A stretch of 64,000 bases of DNA from Liolophura sinensis (GCF_032854445.1 NC_088297.1:9138163-9202162), one strand, 5' to 3'. Shown: positions 10,279 through 22,000, counted from the first letter of the stretch. Numbers and translations: made by a program. The notes: generated from the letters alone by a model not told the origin.

Positions 10279-10720
10279 CACCCTACTGTTGATGTGTTGT
10301 TGCAATGGTAATCCTGCTCAGTACGAGAGGAACCGCAGGTTCAGACATTTGGTTTATGTGCTTGGCTGATAAGCCAATGGTGCGAGGCTACCATCTGAGG
10401 GATTATGACTGAACGCCTCTAAGTCAGAATCCCGCCCAAAAATGTAACGATACTTCTGGCGCCTAGGCGTTGGGAGGCAACGATATGCGCGGACCGGGCG
10501 GACCCCCGTCCCCCGCGTTGGCTGTGCCTCAGCAACACGACTCTTTTCGGACTGCCTGAATGCGGCGTCCGAGTGTCGAAACGATATATTCCCCATGCGA
10601 TGTAGAGGTGCTAAATCATTTGCAGACGACTTGGCTTGGGTCGGGGTGTCGTACTTAGAAGAGCAGCCACCTCACTGCGATTTATTGAGACTAAGCCTTT
10701 CGACCTGGAGATTTGTCCGT
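9889..10720 (+). rRNA. 28S rRNA, 3' third, decayed (pseudogene)
   Basis: The stretch from GACAGTGCCTGGCGGGGAG to CCTTTCGACC follows eukaryotic large-subunit rRNA domains V and VI to the 3' end. The sarcin-ricin loop AGTACGAGAGGAACC is intact at 10320-10334. Normally invariant positions have changed: GGCAGCCAAGAG replaces GGCGGCCAAGCG in the peptidyl-transferase region near 10127, AACGCAGTTGTCCTAAAG replaces the usual AACGCAGGTGTCCTAAGG near 9945, and a few bases are missing near 10000. The 5' two thirds of the gene are absent. This is therefore an isolated, non-functional rDNA fragment, not an array unit. Confidence 0.92.
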
Positions 10721-11277
10721 ACGAGACGGGCGCATCTCCCAATAGCGGTGGGGTTCCCCCGGCACGGGGGCCCTCTTAGTCCACCGCTCGGCTTTCCTCA
10801 ATTGTTCCCATATTTTTCTTTCTTTTTTTTATTTTTATTTTTACAAGTCCTTTGCTTGTCGGCGGCCATATCCGCCGTTGTTGTTGTCCAAGTCCGCTCA
10901 TTGACAATACGCATTACTCGAGCGAGTGAAGTTGTCCGTCATACCTCACTTTGATAAAACTGCAGAATGTCACACAATGTCACAGAATGCAAAGTAAAAA
11001 CAAAATAACAAGTGTAGTACAGCGCTGTGCCGTACAGTACGTTGTGCGGATGCCTGTAGTGCACAGGTACCCCGCTGGTCAAACCTTCAGAGAGTCAGAG
11101 TTACTCCCGACGTTTACCCGCGCTTGACTGAATTTACTTCCCGACGTGGCCTGGCTGCTAGTATACAGTACGGCACACTGCCCGCCCGCCCGCTGACTGC
11201 AGCCGTAGGTGCCGTAGGTGTGCAGGTCGTGTACTACGTTATAGGGCAACACCCCATGACACACCACATACTACAGT
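10721..11277 (+). other. Probable rDNA spacer remnant and satellite edge
   Basis: Sequence follows the 28S 3' end without a gene. It includes a T-rich run at 10810-10850 like an RNA polymerase I terminator region and a short CACAGAATGTCACACAATG repeat near 10965. The origin as intergenic spacer is inference from position. Confidence 0.45.
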
Positions 11278-12150
11278 ACCCTATACTATACTATACTATA
11301 CTATACTATACTATACTATACTATACTATACTATACTATACTATACTATACTATACTATACTATACTATACTATACTATACTATACTGTACTAGAACATA
11401 CTATAACATACTCTACTGTACTACAACATACTGTACTCTACTATATTATTACATACTCTAATATATTATAACATACTCTACTATATTATAACATACTACA
11501 CTATAACAAACTGTACTGTACTCTACTGTACTGTGCTGTACTATACTACACTTTACTATACTATACTATGCTATACTATACTACACTATACTATACTATA
11601 CTATACTATACTATACTATACTATACTATACTATACTATACTATACTATACTATACTATATTATACTATACTATACTATACTATACTATACTATACTATA
11701 CTATACTATACTATACTATACTATACAATACTATACTATACTATACTATACTATACTATACTATACTATACTATACTATACTATACTATACTATACTATA
11801 CTATACTATACTATACTATACTATACTATACTATACTATAGTATAACATACTATACTGTACTACAACATACTATGCTCTACTATGTTATAACATGGTCTA
11901 CTATACTATAACATAATATACTATAACAAACTCTACTGTACTATACTCTACTGTACTATACTATACTATACTATACTATACTATACTATACTATACTATA
12001 CTATAACATACTACACTATAACATACTATATTCTAGCATACTATACTATACTATACCGTAACAAACTATAACATACTATACTATACTATAACATACTATA
12101 CTATACTGTAACAAACTATAACATACTATAATATAATATAACATACTATA
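11278..12150. repeat. (CTATA)n pentanucleotide satellite
   Basis: Near-perfect CTATA arrays occupy 11279-11394 and 11560-11840. They are separated and flanked by degenerate stretches with AACATA and CTGTA variants. A five-base unit gives open frames in several phases, which are not genes. The same motif appears at 425-450, at the edge of repeat A. Confidence 0.95.
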
Positions 12151-12461
12151 CTATGGCATACTTTACTATATGTCGTTAATTTTCCACGTGAGAGAACGTG
12201 CAGACGAACCGCTTACTGACTGCAAATCAAGAACCATTGAGATTGAGGGAGCCTTCACACCCCATGTACAAACGCAAAAAAGGGAGATTAAATCACCTAC
12301 AATGTATTAAATACGCTATTACCAGTCAAAATGAATTTGTTAATTTTAAGAGAAAGTATGTTGTCTGGGTGATGCTAGAATATAATCTACCATTGCAACA
12401 GTTTATGTTGTTAAATATAACACTATTGATTCAAAACAAATATTCTATTATACTACAAGAA
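12151..12461 (+). repeat. Repeat A, copy 2
   Basis: It is nearly identical to 447-756, with only scattered substitutions. It again lies between CTATA sequence and the 22-bp array. Confidence 0.85.
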
Positions 12462-12676
12462 TGTTATGTTGAATATCACAGAATATTGTGTTGAATATCA
12501 CAGAATATTGTGTTGAATATCACAGAATATTGTGTTGAATATCACAGAATATTGTGTTGAATATCACAGAATATTATGTTGAATATCACAGAATATTGTG
12601 TTGAATATCACAGAATATTGTGTTGAATATCACAGAATATTGTGTTGAATATCACAGAATATTGTGTTGAATATTG
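12462..12676 (+). repeat. 22-bp tandem repeat, about ten copies
   Basis: It has the same unit as 757-870 but a longer array. It ends abruptly in TTGAATATTGTG and passes into the TGTCCATCGGTCCG start of the second block B. Confidence 0.9.
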
Positions 12677-13109
12677 TGTCCATCGGTCCGTCCTCTGTCC
12701 ATCTATCTAATCAGGTTCATGATGACGTTAACAATCTTCTTCTTTAAATTAAACGGGCCGCTTCAGTAAAATTTCTGGTTTCCATGGCAGCCGACGGGAA
12801 GTACCAAGTTTCAACGACAGGATTACAGTAGAAGTCAAAGCGCTTTGAACAGCGATTCCATATTTAGCTCTTCTTTAAAAGCTTTTTTTTATATCGAATG
12901 AGAGGTGAAAATACCTAGACGACCACAGCCGTTTTTTCTGACAAGATAATAATTGGTGACTCCATTTAAATGAACATTTAATTTGGAATTCTCACAAAGT
13001 TATGGGATACACTATAATAAAGAAACTGGACACACGATGTACGCACCTCGTCCTATATGACGAGAAAAGCAAAACAGGGATCGTGTGACGTCACAGCGGA
13101 CGTTTATGG

Positions 13110-13420
13110 AAACAATTCGTACCTGCTTGGATAAAATTGTTAACATGGTGGCACTTCCAACTTTCTGCATTTGGACGGTTTTTTTGGCTTTGAATTGCGT
13201 TATCTCTGTTATACAACATCACAAGAATAAAAAGATACGCCTTTGAAAGTTTTGTTGTGTTTTTCTTTTAGCGATATGATCAGAAACCGCTTAAAATAAA
13301 GATTTTATATTTGATATATATATAGGATCATACTGAGGCTATCTAGGTTGCTGTTTATAGTGTGGCTGTTGTGATTTTCATGGCTGACTGCATGAGTTAA
13401 TCATTTCATATTTGACACTG
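13110..13420 (+). repeat. Inverted-arm element (family E), copy in second block B
   Basis: It is the duplicate of the copy at 5490-5800, with the core ACAAGAATAAAAAGATACGC at about 13221-13240. Confidence 0.55.
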
Positions 13421-13464
13421 TCGACAACTGTCAAAAGTACCAACACAAGTATTAAAAAGAAAAT

Positions 13465-13553
13465 GGGCGGGGTCTCCATGAATTGGTGGTTAGCGTAGTA
13501 CCCACGAGCCACTGTTCAATGCGTTAGCTGTGAGTTCAAGTCCAGCTCATGCT
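13465..13553 (+). mobile_element. SINE S1, head fragment
   Basis: It is the duplicate of 5862-5954, truncated at the same place, so the truncation predates the block B duplication. Confidence 0.7.
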
Positions 13554-14644
13554 GTAAATCGTGAATGTAGTTTGCTTTGGCAGTCCATATCACTCACCTA
13601 TTCTTTTTGAATTTATTAGCCACGATGAGTTATAAGCCGTGTACAACTGACTTACACACTCATGCCTAGTGGAGAGATATATCGCTTTGCGCCGGTTCAG
13701 AGAAACCGAATAATGCACAAAATACATCACTTACTAAGCAACAATAGCGCCAGTGTTTGAGGTTCGATGATGACCAGTTTTCCATCAATATTCATGGTCT
13801 GCATATCTGTACCGGTACGTCACGTGTGGGGAAGTTTGTCAATAACTCTGCCAAAGGTCGATGGTTTACGCTCGACACTCCAGATTTCTCTATCTATAAA
13901 GATGTTAGGCAACATTGAAATAAATAATTAAACTATAGCTGCTGTGCTAACGTATTACCTCTTCCAAGAAGGTTGTGTTGGAAAGTATTCTTGGTGCATA
14001 TGAGTGTAGGTGTTTGTCAACAATTGTGCGGAAAAGGTTATGCATTGATTTATAAGGCTTGTTGTGAAGAAGTTTTGGCATTGGGACAAGGACTATTGCA
14101 TTGAAGGGTAGCATTGATTTTTGTTTAACGATCTCTCGCAGTATTCATTTCAAGCCGTACGTTGTCTATCAAACCACAGCGGACATGCTTCTCGCGTTTT
14201 TCCACACCAGTGTCATCATAACTAGAGATAACTGACATGTTCTAGGACATTATTTATTAATTAAACTCCACATGTTACAGACACAGTTATTCATGATGTC
14301 ATTTTTTTGATGGCAGAACTCCGAGCTACGGCTTAGTATAGTATGCTTGATAATCTATTTATATATTTATTTTATTGCCGTGAATACGATGACAGCTTGT
14401 TTTATGGGTTGGCCGATATGCGCTGATTGTGCTTTGTAAACTGCTTAGTGTGCTTTTTTTTCACCTGTGAGGCCCCTTATTGTCTGAAAGGCCATAGTGA
14501 ATATGAGATTGGAGGAATCCTCACAACAAATGTCCAAACCCAAGAATGCTGTCAAACCGCTTACAATGTATTAAGGACGGTCACTGACATATCACTATTA
14601 TACGGTAAAGTGTCTAAAATCATGTTTCACGGTTGTTTGCCCCT

Positions 14645-14905
14645 TATTCAGTTGGTCAGTTGGTTAGCGCGCTAACACAGCGTGATGACCCAGCAGTCTC
14701 TCACCAATGCGGTCGCTGCGAGTTCAAGTCCAGCTCATGCTCTCTTCCTCTCCGGCCGTACATGGGAAGGCCTTTCAGCATCCTGCGGATGGTCGTGGAT
14801 TTCCCCGGGCTCTGCCCGGTTTCCACCCACCATAATGCTGGCCGCCGTCGTATAAGTGAAATATTCTTGAGTATGGCGTAAAACACCAATCAAATAAATA
14901 AATCA
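14645..14905 (+). mobile_element. SINE S1 in second block B
   Basis: It is the duplicate of 7055-7300. The B box GAGTTCAAGTCC is better preserved here (near 14720) than in copy 1. Confidence 0.85.
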
Positions 14906-15444
14906 AGAAAATATAAGTTCTTGAGGGTAATTATGTCATCAAGTATAGTACCAAATACTGAAAAATAAAACAAATTAATCCGTTTTCATAACCATCTATT
15001 ATTTATCTTACCAATATATCAGTACACAAAAGGAACACTTATAAAAAGACGATTTGGCAAAAAGGGTTTAAATTCAAAAAACGATACTTTTGGAATATAT
15101 GTACATGATATTGGCTGTCGACGAATACAAGCTGACCAAATGACTTGAAATAAAAGAAATATTTAAATTAGAAAGTAATGAATAGTTTCTGAAGTAATAT
15201 AATATTATATTCCACTTGATATTACTGGAGTTAAGTATCATTTATTTTCGTGCGCGATGATTTAATTCATATGATATGTTTATATTACCTTTATTTCTAA
15301 CAGTGTTTCCCCGAATAGCTGCATAATAACAAAACGCTTTTTGAAGGGGCAATAAGCCAGTTCCGTGTGACTCCTTTTGTCTCCTTTGCACAGTCCTGTC
15401 CATCAGAACTCCTCCCTACTCAGCCCGATCAGCATGTAGTCATT

Positions 15445-16605
15445 CCGATCGCTGTGCACTGTATCGTTTATTGTACCACTCACTATGCCACTCATTCTTG
15501 GACTTACTGGACCACTCATTGCACCTGTACTGTGCAACTCATGGTCAAACTCAAAGTGTCATTTACTGTACCACCACTCATTGTACTACTCACTGTGCCA
15601 TTTATTCTACCGCTTTCTGCGCCACCCATTGTACCATTCACTGTGCCACTCATTGTAACACTTACTGTGCCACCCATTGCACCACTCATTGTTAAACCCT
15701 CTGCACCACCACTCATTCTACCACGACTGTGCCACCCAATATACCAATTATTCTACCACTTTCTGTGCTATCAATGGTATCACTGTACCACTCACTCTGC
15801 CACTCATAATACCACTTACTGTGTCGCTCATTATACCACTTTCTGTTTCACTCATTGTACCCCCCACTGTGGCACTCATTGAACCTCTTACTATGCCACT
15901 TAATCTACAAATCACTGTACAACCCATTGTACCACTCCCTGTGTCACTCATTCTACCACTTAATGCGCCACTCATTCTAACACCCACTCTGGCAATCATT
16001 GTACCAATTACTGTGCCACTTATTCTATCAATTACTGTGCCACTATCTCAACCACTCACTGTGCCATCCATTTTACCATTTACTGTGTCCCTCATTGTAC
16101 CACTCACTGTGCCAGTCATTGTACATTGTACAATTTTCACTGCCTTGATTATGGTTGCAATATACAACGCGTTTTACCACTCAATACTCCACTCCTATAG
16201 CACTCTCGGAACCACACACTGTATTACCATTACACACAAGGAAACACTAATTGTGCTACTATTACTCACTAGCAACCACTCATTGTGACACTATTACACA
16301 GTAGAAACCACTCACTGTACCACTCACTAGTCCACACTCGGAACCACACATTGTATCACTTACTATACCACACTCGGAACCACATACTGCACAATACCAC
16401 ACGCTGTACTATTCATTATTCCACATTCGGAACCACACACGCTGTACCACTCCTTATATCACTCACTGTACCTATCACTGTCCCACTCACAGCACCTCAC
16501 GCTGTACAACTCACAGTGCCACTCACAATGCCAAACACTGTACCACTCATTATACCATTACACTCAATGGATTATCTCCTATAGCACTCTCTGTACCACT
16601 CACTG
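15445..16605 (+). repeat. CACTCACTGTAC-type minisatellite, expanded allele
   Basis: It has the same imperfect 12/24-base repeat as 7985-8311 but is about 1.16 kb long. Apparent open frames up to 203 codons, rich in Pro-Leu-Thr-Val, are by-products of the period. Confidence 0.9.
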
Positions 16606-17944
16606 TACAACTGACGACACTGCTCTAGTAACCCACTCACTGCATCAATCATTTTACCATTCACTGTACCACACACTGCATCACATATTTTCACAAGAGC
16701 TAGACCTGCAGTATAATTATCTATACAGGTAACTGGCCAACATAAACCAACATAAACACGAACTGCACAACACAAATTCTGACATGATACTATTATCCCA
16801 AAAATATCACAACATATCCGGAAAACAAATTGACAGATGCACAGAACATTAAACCCTCTGTGTTATATGTACTAGAGGTGTACACCACAACCGCGTAACT
16901 CTACTCGGTACAAGATGGATTTAAAAAGAAAAAAAAAACAGAGTTGATTTGTCATCAGTTTTAACCTATTGCATCTCTTTTCTCTAATTGCAGCCAATCA
17001 GAGCCGATATTTATTATGATACAACTGCAATAAAGGTGAAACGTTCTGATTGTTATCAGAGAATAAAACGTCATCTTAAGTATATCAGGGTATTGTATAT
17101 GATCTCCTCATTAATGTTCTTGAGTGCGGCATAAAACACAAATCAAATATACAAATAAACACTTTCATCACTAAATGGTATTGTATACGCTCTATGTCGT
17201 AGCAAGGGTTAATTCATTTCCGAAACGTTAAATGCGTGAGGCCGATTTTCTAGTATTTCGGAAATAGCTCAGATTTGGATGGTCCGTTTTCATAAACGTT
17301 AAATGTTGTCATGGGAGTGATAGTTAAGTGATGCAGCACTTTATATTTTGGAGATTATCCTGCTTTGTGTAAGTTCGGGGTGTGACCGAGTGGTAACATT
17401 GAAAACAACCTTCAGTCCAAAATAAAGTTACTTCAGCATAAATTTAACTTAAGCGCTTGGCACGATATATTTATTCTCAGAAGAGTAAAAAAGAAGAGAA
17501 TTTTATTTTTGTGGTCCTGTTGTTTTATGCCAGCTGAGGCAGAGTGACACAAGCTGCCCAATGGACACACCTGGGCTGGGTGATGCCACGTTACGGCTAG
17601 GTATGTAAGGCACACAATATCACGAACAAAACCAGTAGTTCGTGAAATGTAGTACTACTTGCTTAAGACGTTGCCTCGTCACAAACAGACACAACTATTT
17701 AACTGTGCAATTGCATTGTGACGGGCCTGACCCTTGGTACCTAACTGTTTTAATCAATTTTACGAGTGAACAGATGAGTTGTTTCCCGATAAATGGATGT
17801 GTTGAACCACAGTCACATTTAGGGTCAACCTAGCTGCCCAAGACGTTGCCTCAGCGCGGACAAACACATTCTAGGTTAATGAAATCGCATGTTTGAATCT
17901 AGCTCTGTAGCATTCTTGGACTGCATGCTACCTTAGATTTATTG
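16606..17944. other. Intergenic, nothing recognised
   Basis: No domain-bearing frame is seen on either strand. A short local repeat, AAGACGTTGCCTC, occurs near 17666 and 17839. Confidence 0.45.
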
Positions 17945-18040
17945 ATTTATTTATCTGATTGAAGTTTTACCCAAGAATATTTCACTTATACGACGGCGGC
18001 AAGCATTATGAAGGGAAAAAACTGCCCGGGTGTCACACCA
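17945..18040 (-). mobile_element. SINE S1, 3' fragment (reverse)
   Basis: ATATTTCACTTATACGACGG at about 17978-17997 is the reverse complement of the S1 3' region. The head is missing. Confidence 0.7.
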
Positions 18041-18056
18041 CGCTCATCTATATACA

Positions 18057-18861
18057 ATGCTAAAATTAGATCAGAATTTTGTAAAGATTTTTGAAAGTAC
18101 ATTATGATGAATATGGTTTATTAATTTTTTTTCTTTATTCATGCTTTTGAAATTATTGACACCGAACAGGGACTTCGGCGCGATAGTCTAAACTGACATG
18201 GACGTGTTCTATTTAAAAGAAATTGCCCAGATCGTGCAACGGTCTGACGGGTACGCATGCGTTCGTATAATAATAATCTGACTGGTATATCTACCGTTGC
18301 AATCGGCAAGAATAATATATTTACAACCCAGTGGTGGAAATTTAGCGTGTGTCATCATTTTTCAAAGGGGGAAAAAAGATGGACTATTGGATAAAAGGTA
18401 AAACGTTTATTAAAGGATTCATTTCAATAATAAGAAATATGACACACAGCGGACTCAGCGGAGATAACGTTAATAGACAAACCGTTACAAAACAGGCTTT
18501 TAATTATTTACTAAATAACTTGGCCTCTAAAATATACCGAGTAAACAAATAATTAGCAAATGCACAGACACGACTTGGATATTGCTAGATATGATGGAAT
18601 AAACACGTTGTTCTATGGTGACAAGAAATCCCCAACCAATAAATAAATATAATAAGTATCTTTAGTGACATGTCATACGTAATTCTATATTGGATAAAAC
18701 GAAATAAAGATTTTACGTATTTAAACCTATTATATCTTTTTATATATATTTTAATCAGACGGTTATACATCTGTCTATACATTTACAGAGCTGGACGTGT
18801 GCTTGTATATTTGAACTGTTTTACACTAGTTGCGATTCCCTGTAGCAATCTCTTCAAAAAG
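18057..18861 (+). promoter_or_regulatory. SCP-2 upstream region and 5' untranslated sequence
   Basis: It is homologous to 3564-4233 but clearly diverged (about 75-80 percent by eye), unlike the nearly identical second exons. Conserved islands are GATATGATGGAATAAACAC near 18589 and the 80 bases before the ATG. Confidence 0.5.
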
Positions 18862-19569
18862 ATGGATAGAGCGGTAAGGTTTTACGTCGTATACTTAACA
18901 ATATTTCAGTCATTTGATGATCCACATTGTTTAAAAATACTCTCACCAGACAGTAATTTCTTTATTTTTTAACAAAATTCATGAAATGTTTTTGTTTTTG
19001 TCTGTTTTCACGTTTTCTTATTTTAGGAACAAATGGAGCAAACCGAGAACTGCATAGCTTTTACCGAAGGGAAAATTTTCGAGTTTTTAGATTTCGACAA
19101 TGACGGGTTTGTGTCCGTCGGCGACTTGAATATCTTCCCTAAAAATTTGATACGAGACGGGAAAATTGAAGACGGTAAGCGTCTGAGTGCGCTTTACAAG
19201 GAGCTCTATGTACGAATCTGTCGGGGAGCCGGATATCCGGCTGAGCAGGCGTCTCTGACAAAGGAGGACTGGATCCGAGGTAAATTGGTTATTAAGAACA
19301 CAGAATGGCTTCAGAGAGAATTTATGCCTGGAATTGTTGACATCTACTTTTCGACAGTCGATCTAAACCAGGACGGGAGGATAGGGCTCAGAGAGTGGGA
19401 ACACTTCTATCGAAGCCGTGGTATCGAGGATAAAGCCTTCTGTGTCCGAACCTTTCAGCAGATGGATACAAATGGAGATGGAGTAATCTCCCCTGATGAG
19501 TTTAAAAACGTCTTCGCTCAAATGGGCAAGGGAAACAACAACTACAGCTTTCTATATGCCAGGAAATAA
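18862..19569 (+). CDS. EF-hand calcium-binding protein, SCP type (SCP-2)
   Basis: The coding exons are 18862-18873 and 19027-19569, separated by a 153-base intron with a GTAAGG donor and a TTTTAG acceptor, and the frame is kept. The product has 184 residues. It differs from SCP-1 at two of the four exon 1 codons and at eight exon 2 residues (positions 5, 7, 43, 100, 132, 161, 166 and 169). All three intact EF loops (26-37, 116-127, 151-162) are retained, including Glu162. Exon 2 and the first 141 bases of flank are about 97-98 percent identical to SCP-1, but exon 1 and most of the intron are only about 80 percent identical. This argues for recent overwriting of exon 2 rather than a simple recent duplication. 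The normal 3' flank ends at 19710. Confidence 0.87.
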
Positions 19570-19710
19570 CTGACATTCATAAACAACAAATGAAGTTGAA
19601 CTTCAATTTTATAGCTATATCGTAGAGCGATACCACGCCACAATGTATCCTTGGAATTTCAACACATTATGCCGTTATTATGTCCGAATGTGCCTCTGTC
19701 CATCGGTCCG

Positions 19711-19785
19711 ATGGAGTAATCTCCCCTGAGGAGTTTAAAAACGCCTTCGCTCAAATGGGCAAGGGAAACAACAACTTAAGCTGAC
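19711..19785 (+). pseudogene. Orphan 3' fragment of an SCP second exon
   Basis: Directly after the TGTCCATCGGTCCG motif, the sequence restarts inside EF-hand IV (GVISPEEFKNAFAQMGKGNN) and soon hits a stop. It lacks the YSFLYARK C-terminus. The bases after it (CTTCAAATGAATAATTATAC) resemble the 3' flank of the 40.3-kb relic, not that of SCP-1. It is probably what remains of the original SCP-2 3' end. Confidence 0.8.
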
Positions 19786-21010
19786 TTCAAATGAATAATT
19801 ATACACGAGATAACATGTAAATGAGACTGCGCAAAGAGTCCCACAATGCAACGATCGCTAGTGGATCGCACATGTAGGCCTAAACATTATAATTATAATG
19901 CTAATCAGGCCTATAAGTGCAAAAAAACAAACGATCTTTGTTTCTATCATTAAACTTTAAATTTATAATAGGCCTAGGCCTATTCGTAATTCTCAACGAT
20001 CTGTATGGCAGAACTGAAGTTACGGCATAATTACAACAAAATACCGTGTCTGACGTTTCAAGTTCGCTGAACATCTCCCGTCGTGTAGGCAACACATTAA
20101 ATAGTCTTGCTAAATACAGCGAATGGAGTGAGTTGATGGTTGAAGGAAAACCCCGGATGAAACTAAACATCGGGTTGTTCACTCGAAATCAGATACATAG
20201 AGATTATCATAAGAGTGTGTGTTCCGAGATGACGTAGGCCTACATGTATCAGTTTTCTGAAGTCGGCTTGTCGCATCGGATGGAGTTCGGCTGATACGAC
20301 CGACCGACCTTCGACAACTAGAGCTGATTACATTATCGCGGATCACACGCTCTTATGATAATTTATTTATCACATACCTTTATTTTTTGCATACTTAATG
20401 GTCGAGACTGACTTGCTACAACTAAAGAATCTTTTCAGCTCGAATATGATTATGTTCTTTAAAATTTCTATTTCATTGGTTTCAACTGAAAATTACTCAA
20501 AACAAGTGACTCATGAGATTAAACTGTTACAAGGTGGTAACTCCACGCAACTCTGATAAATCCCTACGTCATGGGAATCCCCTCCCCCTCTGCCGTCATG
20601 TGAGTGTTGCGAGCGAGTTTCTGCGTGCGGTGTGGTTTGAAGTCCGATCATTTTTGGAACGGACTCTAACCTACATGGTGATGTCTGGACTGGAAGCTTG
20701 GCTTTACAACAGTGAAGCAATGGCTGTATTTATTTAAAATATGATCATGAAAACTACCGTAAGTGTGTGAGCGCCGGATATATATGTTCGTTTTACCGTA
20801 TTACATCATTAGATGGGTGAACGAAGGACAAACGCTGACTGTGTTCATGGAAACAGTAAATTTTGGATTAATTTCACAATCATCGACCATGAGGCCATTA
20901 GTGTGGGATTTATTAGCATATGAATATTTATCCCTTCGGACTTGTGTTTGGGTTTCTTAGGGGACAAAATTAAAGATTTTCACAAAAAAGCGCAGTTATA
21001 TTTTCACTCA
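19786..21010. other. Intergenic, nothing recognised
   Basis: I see only short frames without domain signatures. Palindromic TAGGCCTAGGCCTA occurs near 19970. Confidence 0.45.
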
Positions 21011-21019
21011 AATTTAATA

Positions 21020-21260
21020 AATACGGTACCTGTGAGTCCATCTCATGCTGTAAATCGTAAATGTACTTGTGTTTGCTTTGGTAATCCATATCATTTGGTG
21101 ATCAATAAATCCTATCTTTTTTTAAATTTATTAGTCCTGATGAGTTATATACCGCTTATTGTTGGTTCAGAAAAACTGAAAAAAAGTGCAAAATGAAGTA
21201 GGCCTACTTGTGGGCAAGGATAGCGCCAGTATGCAACATTCAAGTTGTCCATCAAGATGG
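21020..21260 (+). repeat. Diverged piece of the SCP 3' flank
   Basis: GTGAGTCCATCTCATGCTGTAAATCG and the following 200 bases match 5930-6190 with many changes, including the scar of the truncated S1 SINE. It is read as the original far flank of an SCP unit. Confidence 0.65.
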
Positions 21261-21361
21261 GCCCGTACTTTCCCTTTCAAACGTCTTAAGACTTAAGCTC
21301 AAACACAGCTACAATTAATGTTCTGCCTTAGAAAGTTTGAAATTTGTTAACCGATTCTTTA

Positions 21362-22000
21362 CTGCAGAATTTTGTAAAGATATTTGAAAGTACATTATGA
21401 TATATATGATTAATTGATACTTTTGGCTTGGTCCATGTATTTAAAATTATTGCTACTGAAGCGGGACTTCAGCACAGTAGTCTAAACTTACAAGGACATG
21501 TTATAAAACAGGTTGCCCAGGTCGAACAATGGTGTGATTGGTGCGCATGCGTTCGTTTAATAATAATCTAAGTGGTATATCCACTGACAGAATCGACAAG
21601 AATAATATATTTACAATTAAGTGATTGCAACAGCGGAAACGTGCGCTCTCGAGTTATGGAAATAATTCCTACCTGGTTGGATAAAATTTTGAACATTGTT
21701 TCCCTTTGATTTCCTCCAGTTGAGCGTTTTTGCTTACCGCTACACTGAATTGCAATATCTCGACTATACATCGGCACAAAAATAAACAGATACCCCTTTG
21801 AAGCTTGTTTTATCTTTTCTTTTGTCAATTTGATGACATTAGAAGTCAAAGCGGTTCAGATAAAGATTCCAAATCCGGCACGTGTGTTTATATTGAGGTG
21901 ATCCAGGTCGATGTTTAAAGTGGAGCTGTTCTGGTTGTGGTTGTGGTCCGATAAACACAGTCTAACACATCCACTTTTTGAGTCCAGACATTCCGGTAAG
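21362..22000 (+). pseudogene. SCP unit with the gene deleted (5' flank joined to 3' flank)
   Basis: Bases 21362-21610 match the SCP upstream region (3571-3850 and 18059-18330). Bases 21640-22000 match the near 3' flank (5500-5800). No exon lies between them. This is a relic of a further SCP copy, or a rearranged part of the SCP-2 surroundings. Confidence 0.65.
21650..21950 (+). repeat. Inverted-arm element (family E), diverged copy
   Basis: The core (AATTGCAATATCTCGAC followed by ATAAACAGATACCCCTTTG) lies at about 21748-21800. Confidence 0.5.

Larger units (their letters stand above)
12677..16604 (+). repeat. Block B, second copy (detached from an SCP gene)
   Basis: It corresponds to 5072-8311, the 3' flank of SCP-1. 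No SCP gene lies in front of it; repeat A and the 22-bp array do. It is longer than copy 1 because the minisatellite at its 3' end is expanded. I see no gene in it. Confidence 0.9.

Noticed and set aside
9889-10720. Functional 28S rRNA gene
   Set aside because: The 5' two thirds are missing, and normally invariant peptidyl-transferase bases are changed.
11124-11846. Long frames encoding Tyr-Tyr-Thr-Ile-Leu repeats
   Set aside because: They are the translation of the CTATA pentanucleotide satellite.
15367-16584. Frames of 171 and 203 codons on the + strand
   Set aside because: They lie in a minisatellite whose period is a multiple of three, with similar frames on the other strand and no start context or domain.
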